From AP-15 sp963716115 (GTDB taxonomy: Bacteria > Pseudomonadota > Alphaproteobacteria > ATCC43930 > CGMCC-115725): a stretch of DNA of 64,000 nt. Position numbers and translations under genes: made by a program. Within the stretch, counting starts at the first letter, position 1. Each line of letters opens with the position of its first letter. The notes under the pieces are model-generated. The model ran no database searches. It saw nothing but the letters and a program-made list of their open reading frames with translations, and was not told the origin of the DNA. Where the stretch lies: NCBI GenBank assembly GCA_963716115.1, contig CAVQSZ010000037.1, forward strand, positions 153,953 through 217,952. Direction: 5' to 3'. Positions 51,879-60,349 of this stretch are shown here, one piece after another.

Positions 51879-52532
51879 TCAAGGGCCCGTCGCCGGCTCG
51901 GCGATCACGCCGAGGCCACGCAGATAGATCAGCATGCCGGCTTCGAGCAGGTCCTCGGCGGTCATCGGCAGCCGCCGGCGGCCGCCGTCGCCGCGGGCGA
52001 ACAGCGAGGCGACGCCGTGCGCGAGCGCCCAGATGTGGAGGCTCATCATCAGCGCCGGCGGCCGCTTCTCGCGCGGCAGGCCGGCGCAGAGGGTTTCCGA
52101 GGCGTGGCGCAGCGCGGCGAGGCTGCGGTCGGCGGCCTGGCGCAAGGCCGGGTCGTCGTCAAACGAGAGCCCGGCCTCGAACATCGCCGAATAATAGGCG
52201 GGCTCGCCGCGGGCGAAGGCGAGATAGGCGCGGCCGACATTCTCGAAGGCGGCGAAGGGCTCGGGCCGGCCGTCGTCCCAGGCGCGCTCCAGGTGCGCCG
52301 CGAACAGCTCGAAGCCGCGGCGGGCGACATCGGCGATCAGCGCGTCGCGGTCGCGGAAATGCCGGTAGGGCGCGGCCGAGCTGACCCCGGCCGAGCGCGC
52401 GGCATCGGCGAAGGTGAAACCGGCCGGACCCTTCTTGGCGATCAGGTCGAGCGCGGCTTCGATCAGCGCCTCGCGCAGATTGCCGTGGTGATAGCCGCGG
52501 CGCCCGCCCGGCCCGCCACCCGACCAGCTCAT
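51879..52532 (-). CDS. TetR-family transcriptional regulator
   Basis: A 217-aa repressor: a Gly-rich leader, then the DNA-binding HTH (REALIEAALDLI, FTFADAARSAGVSSAAPYRHF) and a TetR_C_33-like ligand domain with a PYYSAMFEAGLSF block. The ATG lies in a run of four 17-18 bp repeats shared with the intergenic region to gst, next to an AAAAGCTTTT palindrome. It is divergent from gst, which it may control. Confidence 0.88.
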   Translation of the reverse strand: MSWSGGGPGGRRGYHHGNLREALIEAALDLIAKKGPAGFTFADAARSAGVSSAAPYRHFRDRDALIADVARRGFELFAAHLERAWDDGRPEPFAAFENVGRAYLAFARGEPAYYSAMFEAGLSFDDDPALRQAADRSLAALRHASETLCAGLPREKRPPALMMSLHIWALAHGVASLFARGDGGRRRLPMTAEDLLEAGMLIYLRGLGVIAEPATGP

Positions 52533-52598
52533 GCGCCCGACCAGATCAACTGCCGCGACCAGATCATGTGCCCCGACCAGCTCATGTGAAAAGCTTTT
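52521..52598. promoter_or_regulatory. Four tandem 17-18 bp repeats and palindrome between tetR and gst
   Basis: CGACCAG(A/C)TCA-type units begin at 52521, 52538, 52556 and 52574, the first covering the tetR start codon. AAAAGCTTTT (52589-52598), flanked by ATGTG and ACAT, follows at once. The palindrome is a candidate TetR operator. The repeats may be operator multiples or a slippage tract. Confidence 0.5.
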
Positions 52599-52688
52599 AC
52601 ATCAGATCGGCGGCGCGCAGGCCGGTTTCGGGTTCACAGCGCCGCGGCCGGATGAAACAATCGCGGCGATCGACAAGGGGAGGGGCTG

Positions 52689-53363
52689 ATGCCGCGCCTG
52701 CGCATTTACGGGATCGCCAGAACCCGCGCCTTTCGCGTGCTGTGGATGGCGCGGGAGCTGGGGCTCGACTACGAGCACATCCCGATCGAGACCGGTGCGG
52801 CCGGGGCGCGCCGGCCCGAATACCTCGCGGTCAACCCGAACGGCCGCCTGCCGGCGATCGACGACGACGGCTTTGTCATGTGGGAATCGCTGGCGATCAA
52901 CCTCTACCTCGCCAAGAAGCATTCCTCGGGCGGCCTCTACCCGGCGACGGCGCAGGGCGAGGCCAAGGCCTGGCAATGGAGCCTGTGGGCGGCGAACGAG
53001 GTCGAGCGCGGCGTCAATGTCTGGTCGTTTCACGCGCTGCGCCTGCCGCCCGCCGAGCGCGACCCGAAGATCGCGGCCCAGGCGGTCGAGCTGCTGCGGG
53101 CGCCCTTCGCCGTCCTCGACCAGGCGCTCGCCGACCGGCCCCATTTGCTCGGCGAGGCGTTCACGGTCGCCGACCTCAATGTCGCCGCGGTAATCGGCCG
53201 GGCGATCGAAATGGACCTCGCCGAAACGCCTCGCCTCGCCCAATGGCTGCGCCGCTGCCTCGACCGCCCGGCGGCGCAGAACGTCCAGCGCATGCGCGCC
53301 GACGCCGAAGCCGGCGCCTCGATCGAATCGACCCGCCTCGCCGCCCGCCGCAACCGGCTGTAG
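52689..53363 (+). CDS. Glutathione S-transferase family protein
   Basis: A 224-aa GST: thioredoxin-like N-terminal domain (LRIYGIARTRAFRVLWMARELGLDYEHI, with NPNGRLPAIDDDGFVMWESLAINLYLA, the cis-Pro and Glu-Ser glutathione-binding pair) and an all-helical C-terminal domain (DRPHLLGEAFTVADLNVAAV). It probably conjugates or reduces electrophiles. AAGGGGAGGGG precedes the ATG. It is divergent from tetR. Confidence 0.92.
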   Translation: MPRLRIYGIARTRAFRVLWMARELGLDYEHIPIETGAAGARRPEYLAVNPNGRLPAIDDDGFVMWESLAINLYLAKKHSSGGLYPATAQGEAKAWQWSLWAANEVERGVNVWSFHALRLPPAERDPKIAAQAVELLRAPFAVLDQALADRPHLLGEAFTVADLNVAAVIGRAIEMDLAETPRLAQWLRRCLDRPAAQNVQRMRADAEAGASIESTRLAARRNRL

Positions 53364-53456
53364 CCGGCGAGGGGACTTGTCCGGCGACGGCGGGCCGAGG
53401 CATAAGCTCCCCGTTTGGAGGCTGCTGTCGCGGCCCCGTCAACCGCAGGGTGGAGC

Positions 53457-54854
53457 GTGGGCGAGAGTGCAGCGGGGCTCTACGACGACGCCGGCCGCGC
53501 GCCGCTGCCGGCGATGCCGCCGCGGCCGCCGCGGCGTTTGTCGACCCTGGCTTTCGCCAAGGCCATAGCCAGCAATTCCCTGTCGGCCTGCGACGAGGAA
53601 TTGTTCGACGAGCTGCTCGTCGCCCGCCGCTATCTGTGGCAGCGGGTTTTCTTCCTCAGCGACCCCGAAGGCATCAAACGGGTCTTTCTCGACAATTACG
53701 AGAATTACCCGCGTTATCGGTACATCCGCCGCCTGTTCGCGGCCGGTCTGGGCACCGGATCCTTGGGCAGCGAGGGCGAAACCTGGTGGCGCCATCGGCG
53801 CATCTCCGCTCCCGCCATCGACCACCGCGCGATCATGCCCGACATTCCGGCGATGATCGCCTCGGCCGAGGCGGCGGCCCGGGATTTCGATCCCGGGGCA
53901 TCTGACCGGACGGTCGATCTCGAGCCGATCATCGGCAGCCTGCTGATCGGGTTGTGGAACCAGGTGGTCACCGGCGGCAACCCCGAGGCGGTCCCGATGC
54001 TGCAGGCGCTGTCGCGGTTTCCGCGCAAGCCCCGGCTGGTCGATTTCACCGCGCTCGGACCCTGGGTCGAGCCGCTTCGCCCGATCGCTCAGCGCGGGCA
54101 GGGGATCGCGGTGTTCGACGGTCTGCTCTATCGCCTGATCGACGAGCGCGCGGACGCCGCCTATGCGGGTCCGCGCGACCTGATCTGGCGCCTCGTTCAC
54201 CTGCGCGACCGCAAGACCGGCGAGCCGCTCCCGCGGACGGAAGTCCGCGACGAGGCCGCCAGCGTGATCGCCGGCGGGGTGTCGCCGACGATCCGCGCGC
54301 TGACCTGGATCTGGTACCTGCTCGCCCTCGACCCGCAGGTCGAAGCCAGGCTCCATGCGGAAATCGACACGGTGCTGGAGGGCGGGCCGCCGTCCCCTGG
54401 CCAGCTCGCCAGGCTCGGCTACGCCCGCCAGGTGATCGAGGAGACGATGCGGCTTTATCCGCCGATCCCCGGGCTGCTGCGCGAGGCCGCAGCGGCCGAT
54501 TCGATATGCGGCCGGCGGATCGCGCGCGGGTCGGTCGTCGCGATCCTGCCCTGGGTCGTGCACCGCCATCGCCGGCTGTGGGCCGACCCCGACCGCTTCG
54601 ACCCGGAGCGTTTCAACCGGGCGAACGCGGCGGCGAGGCCGCGCTTTGCCTATATCCCCTTTGCCGCCGGCCCGCGCATCTGCGTCGGCGCCGGCTTTGC
54701 GATGACGCAAATGCTGATCGTCGTCGCCGTGCTGGCGCGGCGCTTTCGCTTTCGGCTGGCGCCCGAGCACCCGATCCGGCCGGTCGGCCGGATCAGCCTG
54801 CACCCGTTCGGCGGGTTGCGGATGACGGTGGAGCGGCGCGCGCCGGCAATCTGA
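53457..54854 (+). CDS. Cytochrome P450 with atypical I-helix
   Basis: A 465-aa haem monooxygenase. Present: ExxR (EETMRLYPP), the PERF-type block (FDPERFNRANA) and the haem-binding FAAGPRICVGAG with Cys near residue 409. The C-helix WRHHRR-like motif is WWRHRRISAPA. The I-helix that normally reads AGxD/ETT is AGGVSPTIRALTW: the acid is Val and the following Thr is Ser, so oxygen activation may differ. The start is GTG 53457 or TTG 53415. No redox partner is nearby. Confidence 0.88.
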   Translation: MGESAAGLYDDAGRAPLPAMPPRPPRRLSTLAFAKAIASNSLSACDEELFDELLVARRYLWQRVFFLSDPEGIKRVFLDNYENYPRYRYIRRLFAAGLGTGSLGSEGETWWRHRRISAPAIDHRAIMPDIPAMIASAEAAARDFDPGASDRTVDLEPIIGSLLIGLWNQVVTGGNPEAVPMLQALSRFPRKPRLVDFTALGPWVEPLRPIAQRGQGIAVFDGLLYRLIDERADAAYAGPRDLIWRLVHLRDRKTGEPLPRTEVRDEAASVIAGGVSPTIRALTWIWYLLALDPQVEARLHAEIDTVLEGGPPSPGQLARLGYARQVIEETMRLYPPIPGLLREAAAADSICGRRIARGSVVAILPWVVHRHRRLWADPDRFDPERFNRANAAARPRFAYIPFAAGPRICVGAGFAMTQMLIVVAVLARRFRFRLAPEHPIRPVGRISLHPFGGLRMTVERRAPAI

Positions 54855-54869
54855 CGCGGCGCGGCGCGG

Positions 54870-55544
54870 CTACCAGACCCGCGGCACGAGGCGCCAGCGG
54901 ACCCGCGCGGCGTAATCGGCGTAGCCGTCGAGCTTTGCCGCGAGCTCGCGCTCCTCCATGACGGCGCGAAAGGCGACCCCGGCGACGATCACGAAAGCCG
55001 CCGCGAGCCCGGCCCAGGAGCCGAGCAGCAGCGCCATCGAGGGTATCAAAATCGACGCGCCCGAATACATCGGGTGGCGCACCACCGCGTAGGGGCCGGT
55101 CGAAACGACGCGATGCCCGCGCCCTTCCTGGATTTTGACGACCGGCGCCAGAAAGGTGTTCTCGCGGAAGACGCGGATCATGATGCCGTAGCCGAGGACC
55201 ACGCCCGCCGCCCCCGCGGCTTGCAGCCAGATGGGCGCCGCCGACCAGCCGAACCGTTTGTCGAGCCCGATCAGGACGAGCCAGCCGACCCAGAACGCCG
55301 ACAGGCCGAGCAGAAAGACCTTGTCCCAAAGCGGCTGACCCCGCTGCACCGGCGGCTTCATGCGCTCGGCGAGGAGGGCCGGGTCATAACGCGCCAGCCA
55401 AAGCCCCAGCCATTGCGACAGGCCGAAGAACAGCAGGATGAACACCCACGCCGAGGGCCATGCCAGGGTGCCGGCGGCGGCGAACAGCAACAGCGCCATG
55501 ACAAGGTTGGTCAGGCCGTTGGCGATCCACAGCTTGGCGGTCAT
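54870..55544 (-). CDS. Isoprenylcysteine methyltransferase-like membrane protein (ICMT/PEMT family)
   Basis: A 224-aa membrane protein of five or so helices with the ICMT/PEMT catalytic end: GPYAVVRHPMYSGA (SAM-binding) and MEERELAAKLDGYADYAARVRWRLVP. Bacterial members methylate membrane substrates that are mostly unknown. It converges on the P450 gene (15 nt between stops). Confidence 0.82.
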   Translation of the reverse strand: MTAKLWIANGLTNLVMALLLFAAAGTLAWPSAWVFILLFFGLSQWLGLWLARYDPALLAERMKPPVQRGQPLWDKVFLLGLSAFWVGWLVLIGLDKRFGWSAAPIWLQAAGAAGVVLGYGIMIRVFRENTFLAPVVKIQEGRGHRVVSTGPYAVVRHPMYSGASILIPSMALLLGSWAGLAAAFVIVAGVAFRAVMEERELAAKLDGYADYAARVRWRLVPRVW

Positions 55545-55650
55545 GACGGCCTCGCAACGCCTCGGCGGAGGTGGGGCGCCCTGACAGGTCCGGGCGGGAT
55601 GAAAAAGGGTTGAACGCGCCGCATCACGGAGTTATCTAGCAGAATGCATC

Positions 55651-55664
55651 TATCTGTATAGATA
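55651..55664. promoter_or_regulatory. Candidate VapB operator
   Basis: TATCT-GTAT-AGATA (55651-55664) is a perfect 5-base inverted repeat with a 4-base centre, 16 bases before the antitoxin start and AT-rich against its surroundings. Type II antitoxins repress at such sites; this use is inferred. Confidence 0.45.
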
Positions 55665-55679
55665 AAGGTGTGTAGACCG

Positions 55680-55922
55680 ATGGCCATCCACATCAGAGAC
55701 CGGGCGACAGACCAGGCGGTGCGGCGGCTGGCGAAGCTCAGCGGCAAAACCTTGACCGACACGATCCGCGAGGCGGTCGAGTACGAATACGAGCGAAGGA
55801 GTAAAGCGATTCCGTTGATCGAGCGGCTGAAGCCAATCCAGGAGGAGCTTCGGGCGCTGTCGAAGCCGGGCGGGCTGCCCGCCGACAAGGCGTTCTTCGA
55901 CGAATTGTCTGGCGATCCCTGA
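55680..55922 (+). CDS. vapB: VapB-type antitoxin (PSK family)
   Basis: An 80-aa antitoxin: MAIHIRDRATDQAVRRLAKL and TLTDTIREAVEYEYERR form the PSK/VapB DNA-binding unit, followed by a toxin-binding tail (GGLPADKAFFDELSGDP). The ATG at 55680 has GGTGTG upstream and the palindrome at 55651. The stop shares bases with the vapC start (TGATG). Confidence 0.88.
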   Translation: MAIHIRDRATDQAVRRLAKLSGKTLTDTIREAVEYEYERRSKAIPLIERLKPIQEELRALSKPGGLPADKAFFDELSGDP

Positions 55923-56317
55923 TGTTTCTCGACGCCTCCGCGATGATCGCAATTCTCGTCGAAGAGGAGGACGCCGCAGCCTTGGCGAAGCGGCTGGAGC
56001 AGACGCAGGCAGCCTCTACCTCACCAATCGCGATCTACGAGGCGGTTCTGGGTGTGGCGCGGGTCTGCAATGTCTCGGTCCCCATTGCGCAGACGATGCT
56101 CGATCGCTTCCTCCGGCAGGCCGCGGTGCGGATCATCCCGATCACCGCCGAAATCGGCCGTGGCGCCGTGTCGGCGTTCGAGCGCTTCGGCAAGGGGCGT
56201 CATCCCGCCGCGCTCAACATGGGCGACTGCTTTGCCTACGCCTGCGCCCACAGCCTCGACGCGCCGCTGTTGTTCAAGGGCAACGATTTTCCGCAGACCG
56301 ACATTGAGGTCGCCTGA
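55922..56317 (+). CDS. vapC: VapC PIN-domain ribonuclease toxin
   Basis: A 131-aa PIN nuclease: acidic residues D4 (MFLDASAMIAIL), E40 (AIYEAVLGVAR) and D102 (LNMGDCFAYACAHS), with the closing DAPLLFKGNDFPQTDI. VapC toxins cleave initiator tRNA or rRNA. The module with vapB looks complete. Confidence 0.9.
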   Translation: MFLDASAMIAILVEEEDAAALAKRLEQTQAASTSPIAIYEAVLGVARVCNVSVPIAQTMLDRFLRQAAVRIIPITAEIGRGAVSAFERFGKGRHPAALNMGDCFAYACAHSLDAPLLFKGNDFPQTDIEVA

Positions 56318-56327
56318 CCGGAACCCA

Positions 56328-56843
56328 ATGGCGGCGTTCTTCACCAGCGACACGCATTTCGGGCATGGCGGCGCGCTCGGGCTCTATCGTCGGCCGTTCG
56401 CGTCGGTGGCGGCGATGAACGAGGCGCTCGTCGCGCGGTGGAACGATAAGGTCGGGCCGGAGGACGAGGTCTGGCACCTCGGCGATTTCGCGATCCGGCA
56501 GCCGGGTCCGGTGACGGCGGCGCTGCTCGACCGGCTGAATGGCCGCAAGCATCTGGTCGCCGGCAACAACGACCCGCCGGCGACGACCGGGCTCGACGGC
56601 TGGGCGAGCGTGCAGCCTTATGCCGAGATCGCCCTCGATGGCGTCCTGCTGGTGCTGTGCCACTACCCGTTTCGCAGCTGGCGCGGCATGGACAAGGGCT
56701 GGGTCAACCTGCACGGCCACTCGCACGGCCGGCTGAAGCCGCTGCCGCGGCAATTCGATGTCGGCGTCGATGTCTGGGATTTCCGACCGGTTGCTCTGAC
56801 CACGATCCTGGCGGGAAAGGGCCGCGCCGAGCCGGGATTGTGA
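56328..56843 (+). CDS. Metallophosphoesterase
   Basis: A 171-aa calcineurin-like phosphoesterase. Metal-binding motifs run in order: SDTHFGH (D8, H10), HLGDFA, GNND, LCHYPFRSW and HGHSHG. The short length and LVAGNND pattern match the YfcE-like/phage-type single-domain group; nucleotide or phosphodiester substrates are likely. It starts 10 nt after vapC and precedes the E1alpha gene by 55 nt. Confidence 0.88.
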   Translation: MAAFFTSDTHFGHGGALGLYRRPFASVAAMNEALVARWNDKVGPEDEVWHLGDFAIRQPGPVTAALLDRLNGRKHLVAGNNDPPATTGLDGWASVQPYAEIALDGVLLVLCHYPFRSWRGMDKGWVNLHGHSHGRLKPLPRQFDVGVDVWDFRPVALTTILAGKGRAEPGL

Positions 56844-56898
56844 AGCCGCCGCCGGAGGGGCACTATCGCCTCCGGCGCCGCAGCCGAGGGAGGACGAG

Positions 56899-57868
56899 GT
56901 GCAGCTGAGCCGCGACGAGTTGATCCGGGCCTACCGGTCGATGGCGACGATCCGCCGCTTCGAGGAGCGGGTGCAGGAGGAGTTCTCCAAGGGCGGCATC
57001 CCGGGCTTTGTCCATCTCTATGCCGGCGAGGAAGCCTCGGCGGTCGGGGTCTGCTCGCACCTCGGCGACAAGGATTACATCGCCAGCACCCATCGCGGGC
57101 ACGGCCACTCGATCGCCAAGGGCTGCGACGTGACCCAGATGATGCATGAGCTGTTCGCCAGGAAGAGCGGGCTGTGCGGCGGCAAGGGCGGCTCGATGCA
57201 CATCGCCGACCTCGACCGCGGCATGCTCGGCGCCAACGGCATCGTCGGCGGCGGCCCGCCCCTGGTGATCGGCGCGGCATTGACCGCCAAGACATTGCGG
57301 ACCGGGCACGGTCGCGGTCTCGTTCACCGGCGACGGCGGCTCGAACCAGGGCACCACCTTCGAGGCGCTGAACATGGCGGTGGTGTTGAAATTGCCGGCG
57401 GTCTTCGTGTTCGAGAACAACCAGTACGGCGAAGGCACCGGGGTCGGCTACGCGGTCGGCAGCGGCGACATCGCCGGGCGCGCGAAGGGGTTCGGCATGC
57501 CGGCGGTCAAGGTCGACGGCGACGATTTCTTCGCCGTGCACGAGGCCGCCGGGGAGGCGATCGAGCGCGCCCGCGCCGGCCACGGCCCGAGCGCTGTCGA
57601 GGTCGACACCTGCCGCTTCTACGGCCACCATTCGGGCGACGCGCAGCTCTACCGCGGCAAGGACGAGGTCCGCCGGCTGCGTGAGGAGCGCGACTGCCTC
57701 AAGCACTTCCGCCGCCGCGTCGGCGAGGCGGCGCTCCTCGACATGGCGGCGCTCGACGCGGTCGACGCCGAGGTCGCGGCCCTCATTGACCGGGCGGTCG
57801 AAACCGCGCGCGCCGCCCCGCCGCCCGACACGGCCGAGCTGTTGAGCGATGTCTACGTGTCCTACTGA
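56899..57868 (+). CDS. Acetoin/pyruvate dehydrogenase-type E1 component, alpha subunit, with one frameshift near 57300
   Basis: ThDP-binding half of a two-subunit E1 that oxidises a 2-oxoacid or acetoin and passes the acyl group to a lipoyl domain. Visible: LYAGEEASAVGVCSHL, STHRGHGHSIAKG, then after the shift VSFTGDGGSNQGTTFEA...FVFENNQYG, the ThDP/Mg motif, and YGHHSGD. The frame gains one base at TGCGGACCGGGCACGG. Corrected length is 322 aa. Start is GTG 56899 after GGGAGGACGAG. The match to AcoA-type E1alpha is better than to pyruvate dehydrogenase. Confidence 0.88.
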
Positions 57869-58006
57869 GAAATGGAAAAAGAAAACGCGTCAGCGCAGAG
57901 GACGCGAAGGTCACGCGAAGAAACCGAGCCGTACCTTCGATCGGCGCCCTTGGCGGACCCATGGCGTCCTTTGCGGTGAAATGTTGTTTTCTGGAGGGAG
58001 GCCCGG

Positions 58007-58150
58007 ATGCCGCAGAAATCGATCTGCCAGGCGCTGAACAAGGCGCTGGCGCAGGATATGCGCCGCGGCCCGCGGGTCGTCGTGATCGGCCAAGACGTCG
58101 CCGGGGGCGCCGCTTTGCCGCCCGACACGTCCGAACTCCTGTCGTATTGA
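58007..58150 (+). pseudogene. Chimeric scar: E1beta N-terminus joined to E1alpha C-terminus
   Basis: A 47-codon frame. Residues 1-35 (MPQKSICQALNKALAQDMRR...) copy the start of the E1beta gene at 58818 with several changes; residues 38-47 (PPDTSELLSY) copy the E1alpha tail (PPDTAELLSDVYVSY). It has its own GGAGGGAG ribosome site. The join is at GGCGCCGC, an ALU-free GC-rich microhomology. This looks like a leftover of a tandem duplication of the E1 genes with deletion of the middle. Confidence 0.75.
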
Positions 58151-58175
58151 CACCCGCAGCGGCGGAGGCAGCGAT

Positions 58176-58796
58176 ATGCCGGTCTATCTCGACGAGAACA
58201 TGGTCGGCACCGACCCGCAGATCGTCGGCTTTCCGCACCTCCTGGTCTGCATGGGCCTCCTGTGCATGACCGAGCAGAATTTGTACGGCGTGCACCTGAC
58301 CGAGATCGAGGACACCAACGCGACGATCGACGGCTTCCGCACCTGGCTCGGCGCGCTCGGCGTCGGCGGCGCCCAGATGCGAGCATTGTACGGCTCGGCC
58401 AATTTCACGATCCGCTACCGCAATGTTTCCGGCCCAGGCTCGAACCTGACCGATTTGTGGAAGGTGGAGATGAACCGGATCGCCGGGCGGCTCGGCTATC
58501 GCGGCCCGATCTACGGGTTCGACACCTCGATCATCGCGCCGCAGGACGGGACCTACGTCGAATACCAGTCGCAGCTGCCGCGCACCACCTGCCGGGTCTT
58601 CTACAAGCGGCACGAGAAGATGCAGTACACGACCCAGCAGCACAACGCCGGGGCGCCGAGCATGGCGAAGTTCACCCCGCACACCGGTCAGATCGACCCG
58701 GCGGTCTTTATCCGCTCGTCGGCGACGATCCAGCCGAGCTCGACCATGCGGGAGGTCGATTATTCGACCCGCCTGATCTCGTACATCCATGTTTAA
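58176..58796 (+). CDS. Unknown protein between the E1 subunits
   Basis: A 206-aa soluble protein with no signal or membrane span. It begins MPVYLDENMVGTDPQIVGFP, has cysteines at 25 and 30 and a histidine at 40 (LLVCMGLLC, NLYGVHL), a central ANFTIRYRNVSGPGSN segment and an aromatic C-terminal half (VEYQSQLPRTTCRVFYKRHE). Codon use matches its neighbours. It has GGCGGAGG upstream and ends 21 nt before E1beta, so it is part of the dehydrogenase operon. I recognise no family; the Cys...His spacing is loosely like deamidase folds, which is speculation. Confidence 0.75.
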   Translation: MPVYLDENMVGTDPQIVGFPHLLVCMGLLCMTEQNLYGVHLTEIEDTNATIDGFRTWLGALGVGGAQMRALYGSANFTIRYRNVSGPGSNLTDLWKVEMNRIAGRLGYRGPIYGFDTSIIAPQDGTYVEYQSQLPRTTCRVFYKRHEKMQYTTQQHNAGAPSMAKFTPHTGQIDPAVFIRSSATIQPSSTMREVDYSTRLISYIHV

Positions 58797-58817
58797 GCCG
58801 GCGGAGGGAGGAAAGGA

Positions 58818-59832
58818 ATGCCGCAGAAATCGATCCGGCAGGCGTTGAACGAGGCATTGGCGCAGGAGATGCGCCGCGATCCGCGGGTCGTCGTGATCGG
58901 CGAGGATGTCGCCGGCGGCGCCGGGTCGGAGGGCCAGCGCGACGCCTATGGCGGCGTCTTGGGCGTCACCAAGGGGCTCTTCGGCGAATTCGGCGAGGCG
59001 CGCGTCATCGACACGCCGATCACCGAATCGGCGATCATGGGGGCGGCCGCCGGCGCTGCGGTCACCGGCTTGCGGCCGGTCGCCGAGCTGATGTTCTCCG
59101 ATTTCTTCGGCGTCTGCTTCGACCAGATCTACAATCAGGCGGCAAAATTCCGCTATATGTTCGGCGGCAAGGCAAAGACGCCGCTTGGTGATCCGCACGA
59201 TGATCGGCGCCGGCCGGAGCGCTGCAGCGCAGCATTCGCAGAGCCCCTACCACATCTTTACTTCGGTGCCGGGATTGAAATGCGTCGTGCCGTCGAACGC
59301 CTACGACGCCAAGGGGCTGTTGATCCAGGCGATCCGCGACGACGACCCGGTGATCTTCTGCGAGCACAAATTGATGTACGATTTGCGCGCCGAGGTCCCG
59401 GACGAGCCCTATACGATCCCGTTCGGCGAAGCGAACATCGTGCGCGACGGCGACGATGTGACGGTGGTGGCGCTCTCCCGCATGGTGCACTACGCCGGCG
59501 AGGCGGCCGAGACCCTCGCCGGCGAGGGGATCGAGTGCGAATTGATCGACCCGCGCACGACCTCGCCCTTGGATGAGGACACGATCCTCGAATCGGTTGA
59601 GCGCACCGGTCGGCTGGTCGTCGTCGACGAGGCGACGCCGCGCTGCGGCATGGCGGCCGACATCGCCGCCCTTGTCGCCGAGAAGGCGTTCGCCGCATTG
59701 AAGGCGCCGGTCCGCCGGGTGACCGCGCCGCACACGCCGGTGCCGTTCGCGCCCTCGCTCGAAAAGCTCTACATCCCGAGCCCCGAGCGGATCGCCGCCG
59801 TGGTGCGCGAGGTGCACGGGTACGGACGCTGA
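58818..59832 (+). CDS. Acetoin/pyruvate dehydrogenase-type E1 component, beta subunit, with one frameshift near 59185
   Basis: The transketolase-like partner of E1alpha. Blocks: QALNEALAQEMRRDPRVVVIGEDVAGG, VIDTPITESAIMGAAAGAA, then VIRTMIGAGRSAAAQHSQSP after the shift, and VVALSRMVHYAGEAAETLAGEGIECELIDPRTTSPLD. One extra T at CCGCTTGGTGATC (expected CCGCTGGTGATC) causes the break; corrected length is 337 aa, normal. GGAGGGAGGAAAGG precedes the ATG. Confidence 0.9.
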
Positions 59833-59896
59833 GCGTCTGTGCGGGCCGGCGCTGTCGGCCGGATTGGGCGTCGGGCAGGGAAGATACAGGAAATAT

Positions 59897-60331
59897 TCAG
59901 GGTTCCGCCGGGTGCAGCACCTCGACGCCGAAGCGGACGAAATCGGCGGTGTTGAAGGTGAGGATGCGCTCGACGCCGTGCACTCGCATCGTCGCGACGA
60001 GGCGGGCGTCGAACACCTTGGCGCCGCGCACCCGATGCTCGAGAACGAGAGCTTTCCAGGCCTCGAAGATGGCCGGGACCTCGGGCAGCAGAAGAAAGAG
60101 CCGCTCGAGCCGGGAAGCTTCGCCCTCGACTGCGGCGACATCGAAGCCGAGGCCGTTGCTCGTTATCGGCCGCGTTGCGACGTTCCAGAATTCGGCGATA
60201 TTCTGCGGCGTGACGCAGAGCGCCTCGCCGGCGCGACGCAGGCGTGCGACGCAGTCGATTGCCGTTGGATGGTCGGGATGTCCGGGCTCGACCCGCCGCA
60301 GCAACAGGTTGGTGTCGACGAGGATGCTCAT
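59897..60331 (-). CDS. PIN-domain toxin (VapC-like)
   Basis: A 144-aa PIN nuclease: D6 (ILVDTNLLLRR), E47 (PQNIAEFWNVAT), D108 (KVFDARLVATM) and D130 (FNTADFVRF). The partner upstream is an XRE-type regulator (18 nt apart, same strand) rather than a VapB, an uncommon pairing. The pair is inserted, in reverse orientation, between E1beta and the lipoyl-hydrolase gene. Confidence 0.85.
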   Translation of the reverse strand: MSILVDTNLLLRRVEPGHPDHPTAIDCVARLRRAGEALCVTPQNIAEFWNVATRPITSNGLGFDVAAVEGEASRLERLFLLLPEVPAIFEAWKALVLEHRVRGAKVFDARLVATMRVHGVERILTFNTADFVRFGVEVLHPAEP

Positions 60332-60349
60332 CGGCGGCGGGAACCGCCG

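Noticed and set aside
58176..58796. Calling the unknown protein a CheD/CNF-like deamidase
   Set aside because: Only a loose Cys...His spacing supports it. Family strands and the catalytic neighbourhood are not recognisable, so the function is left open.
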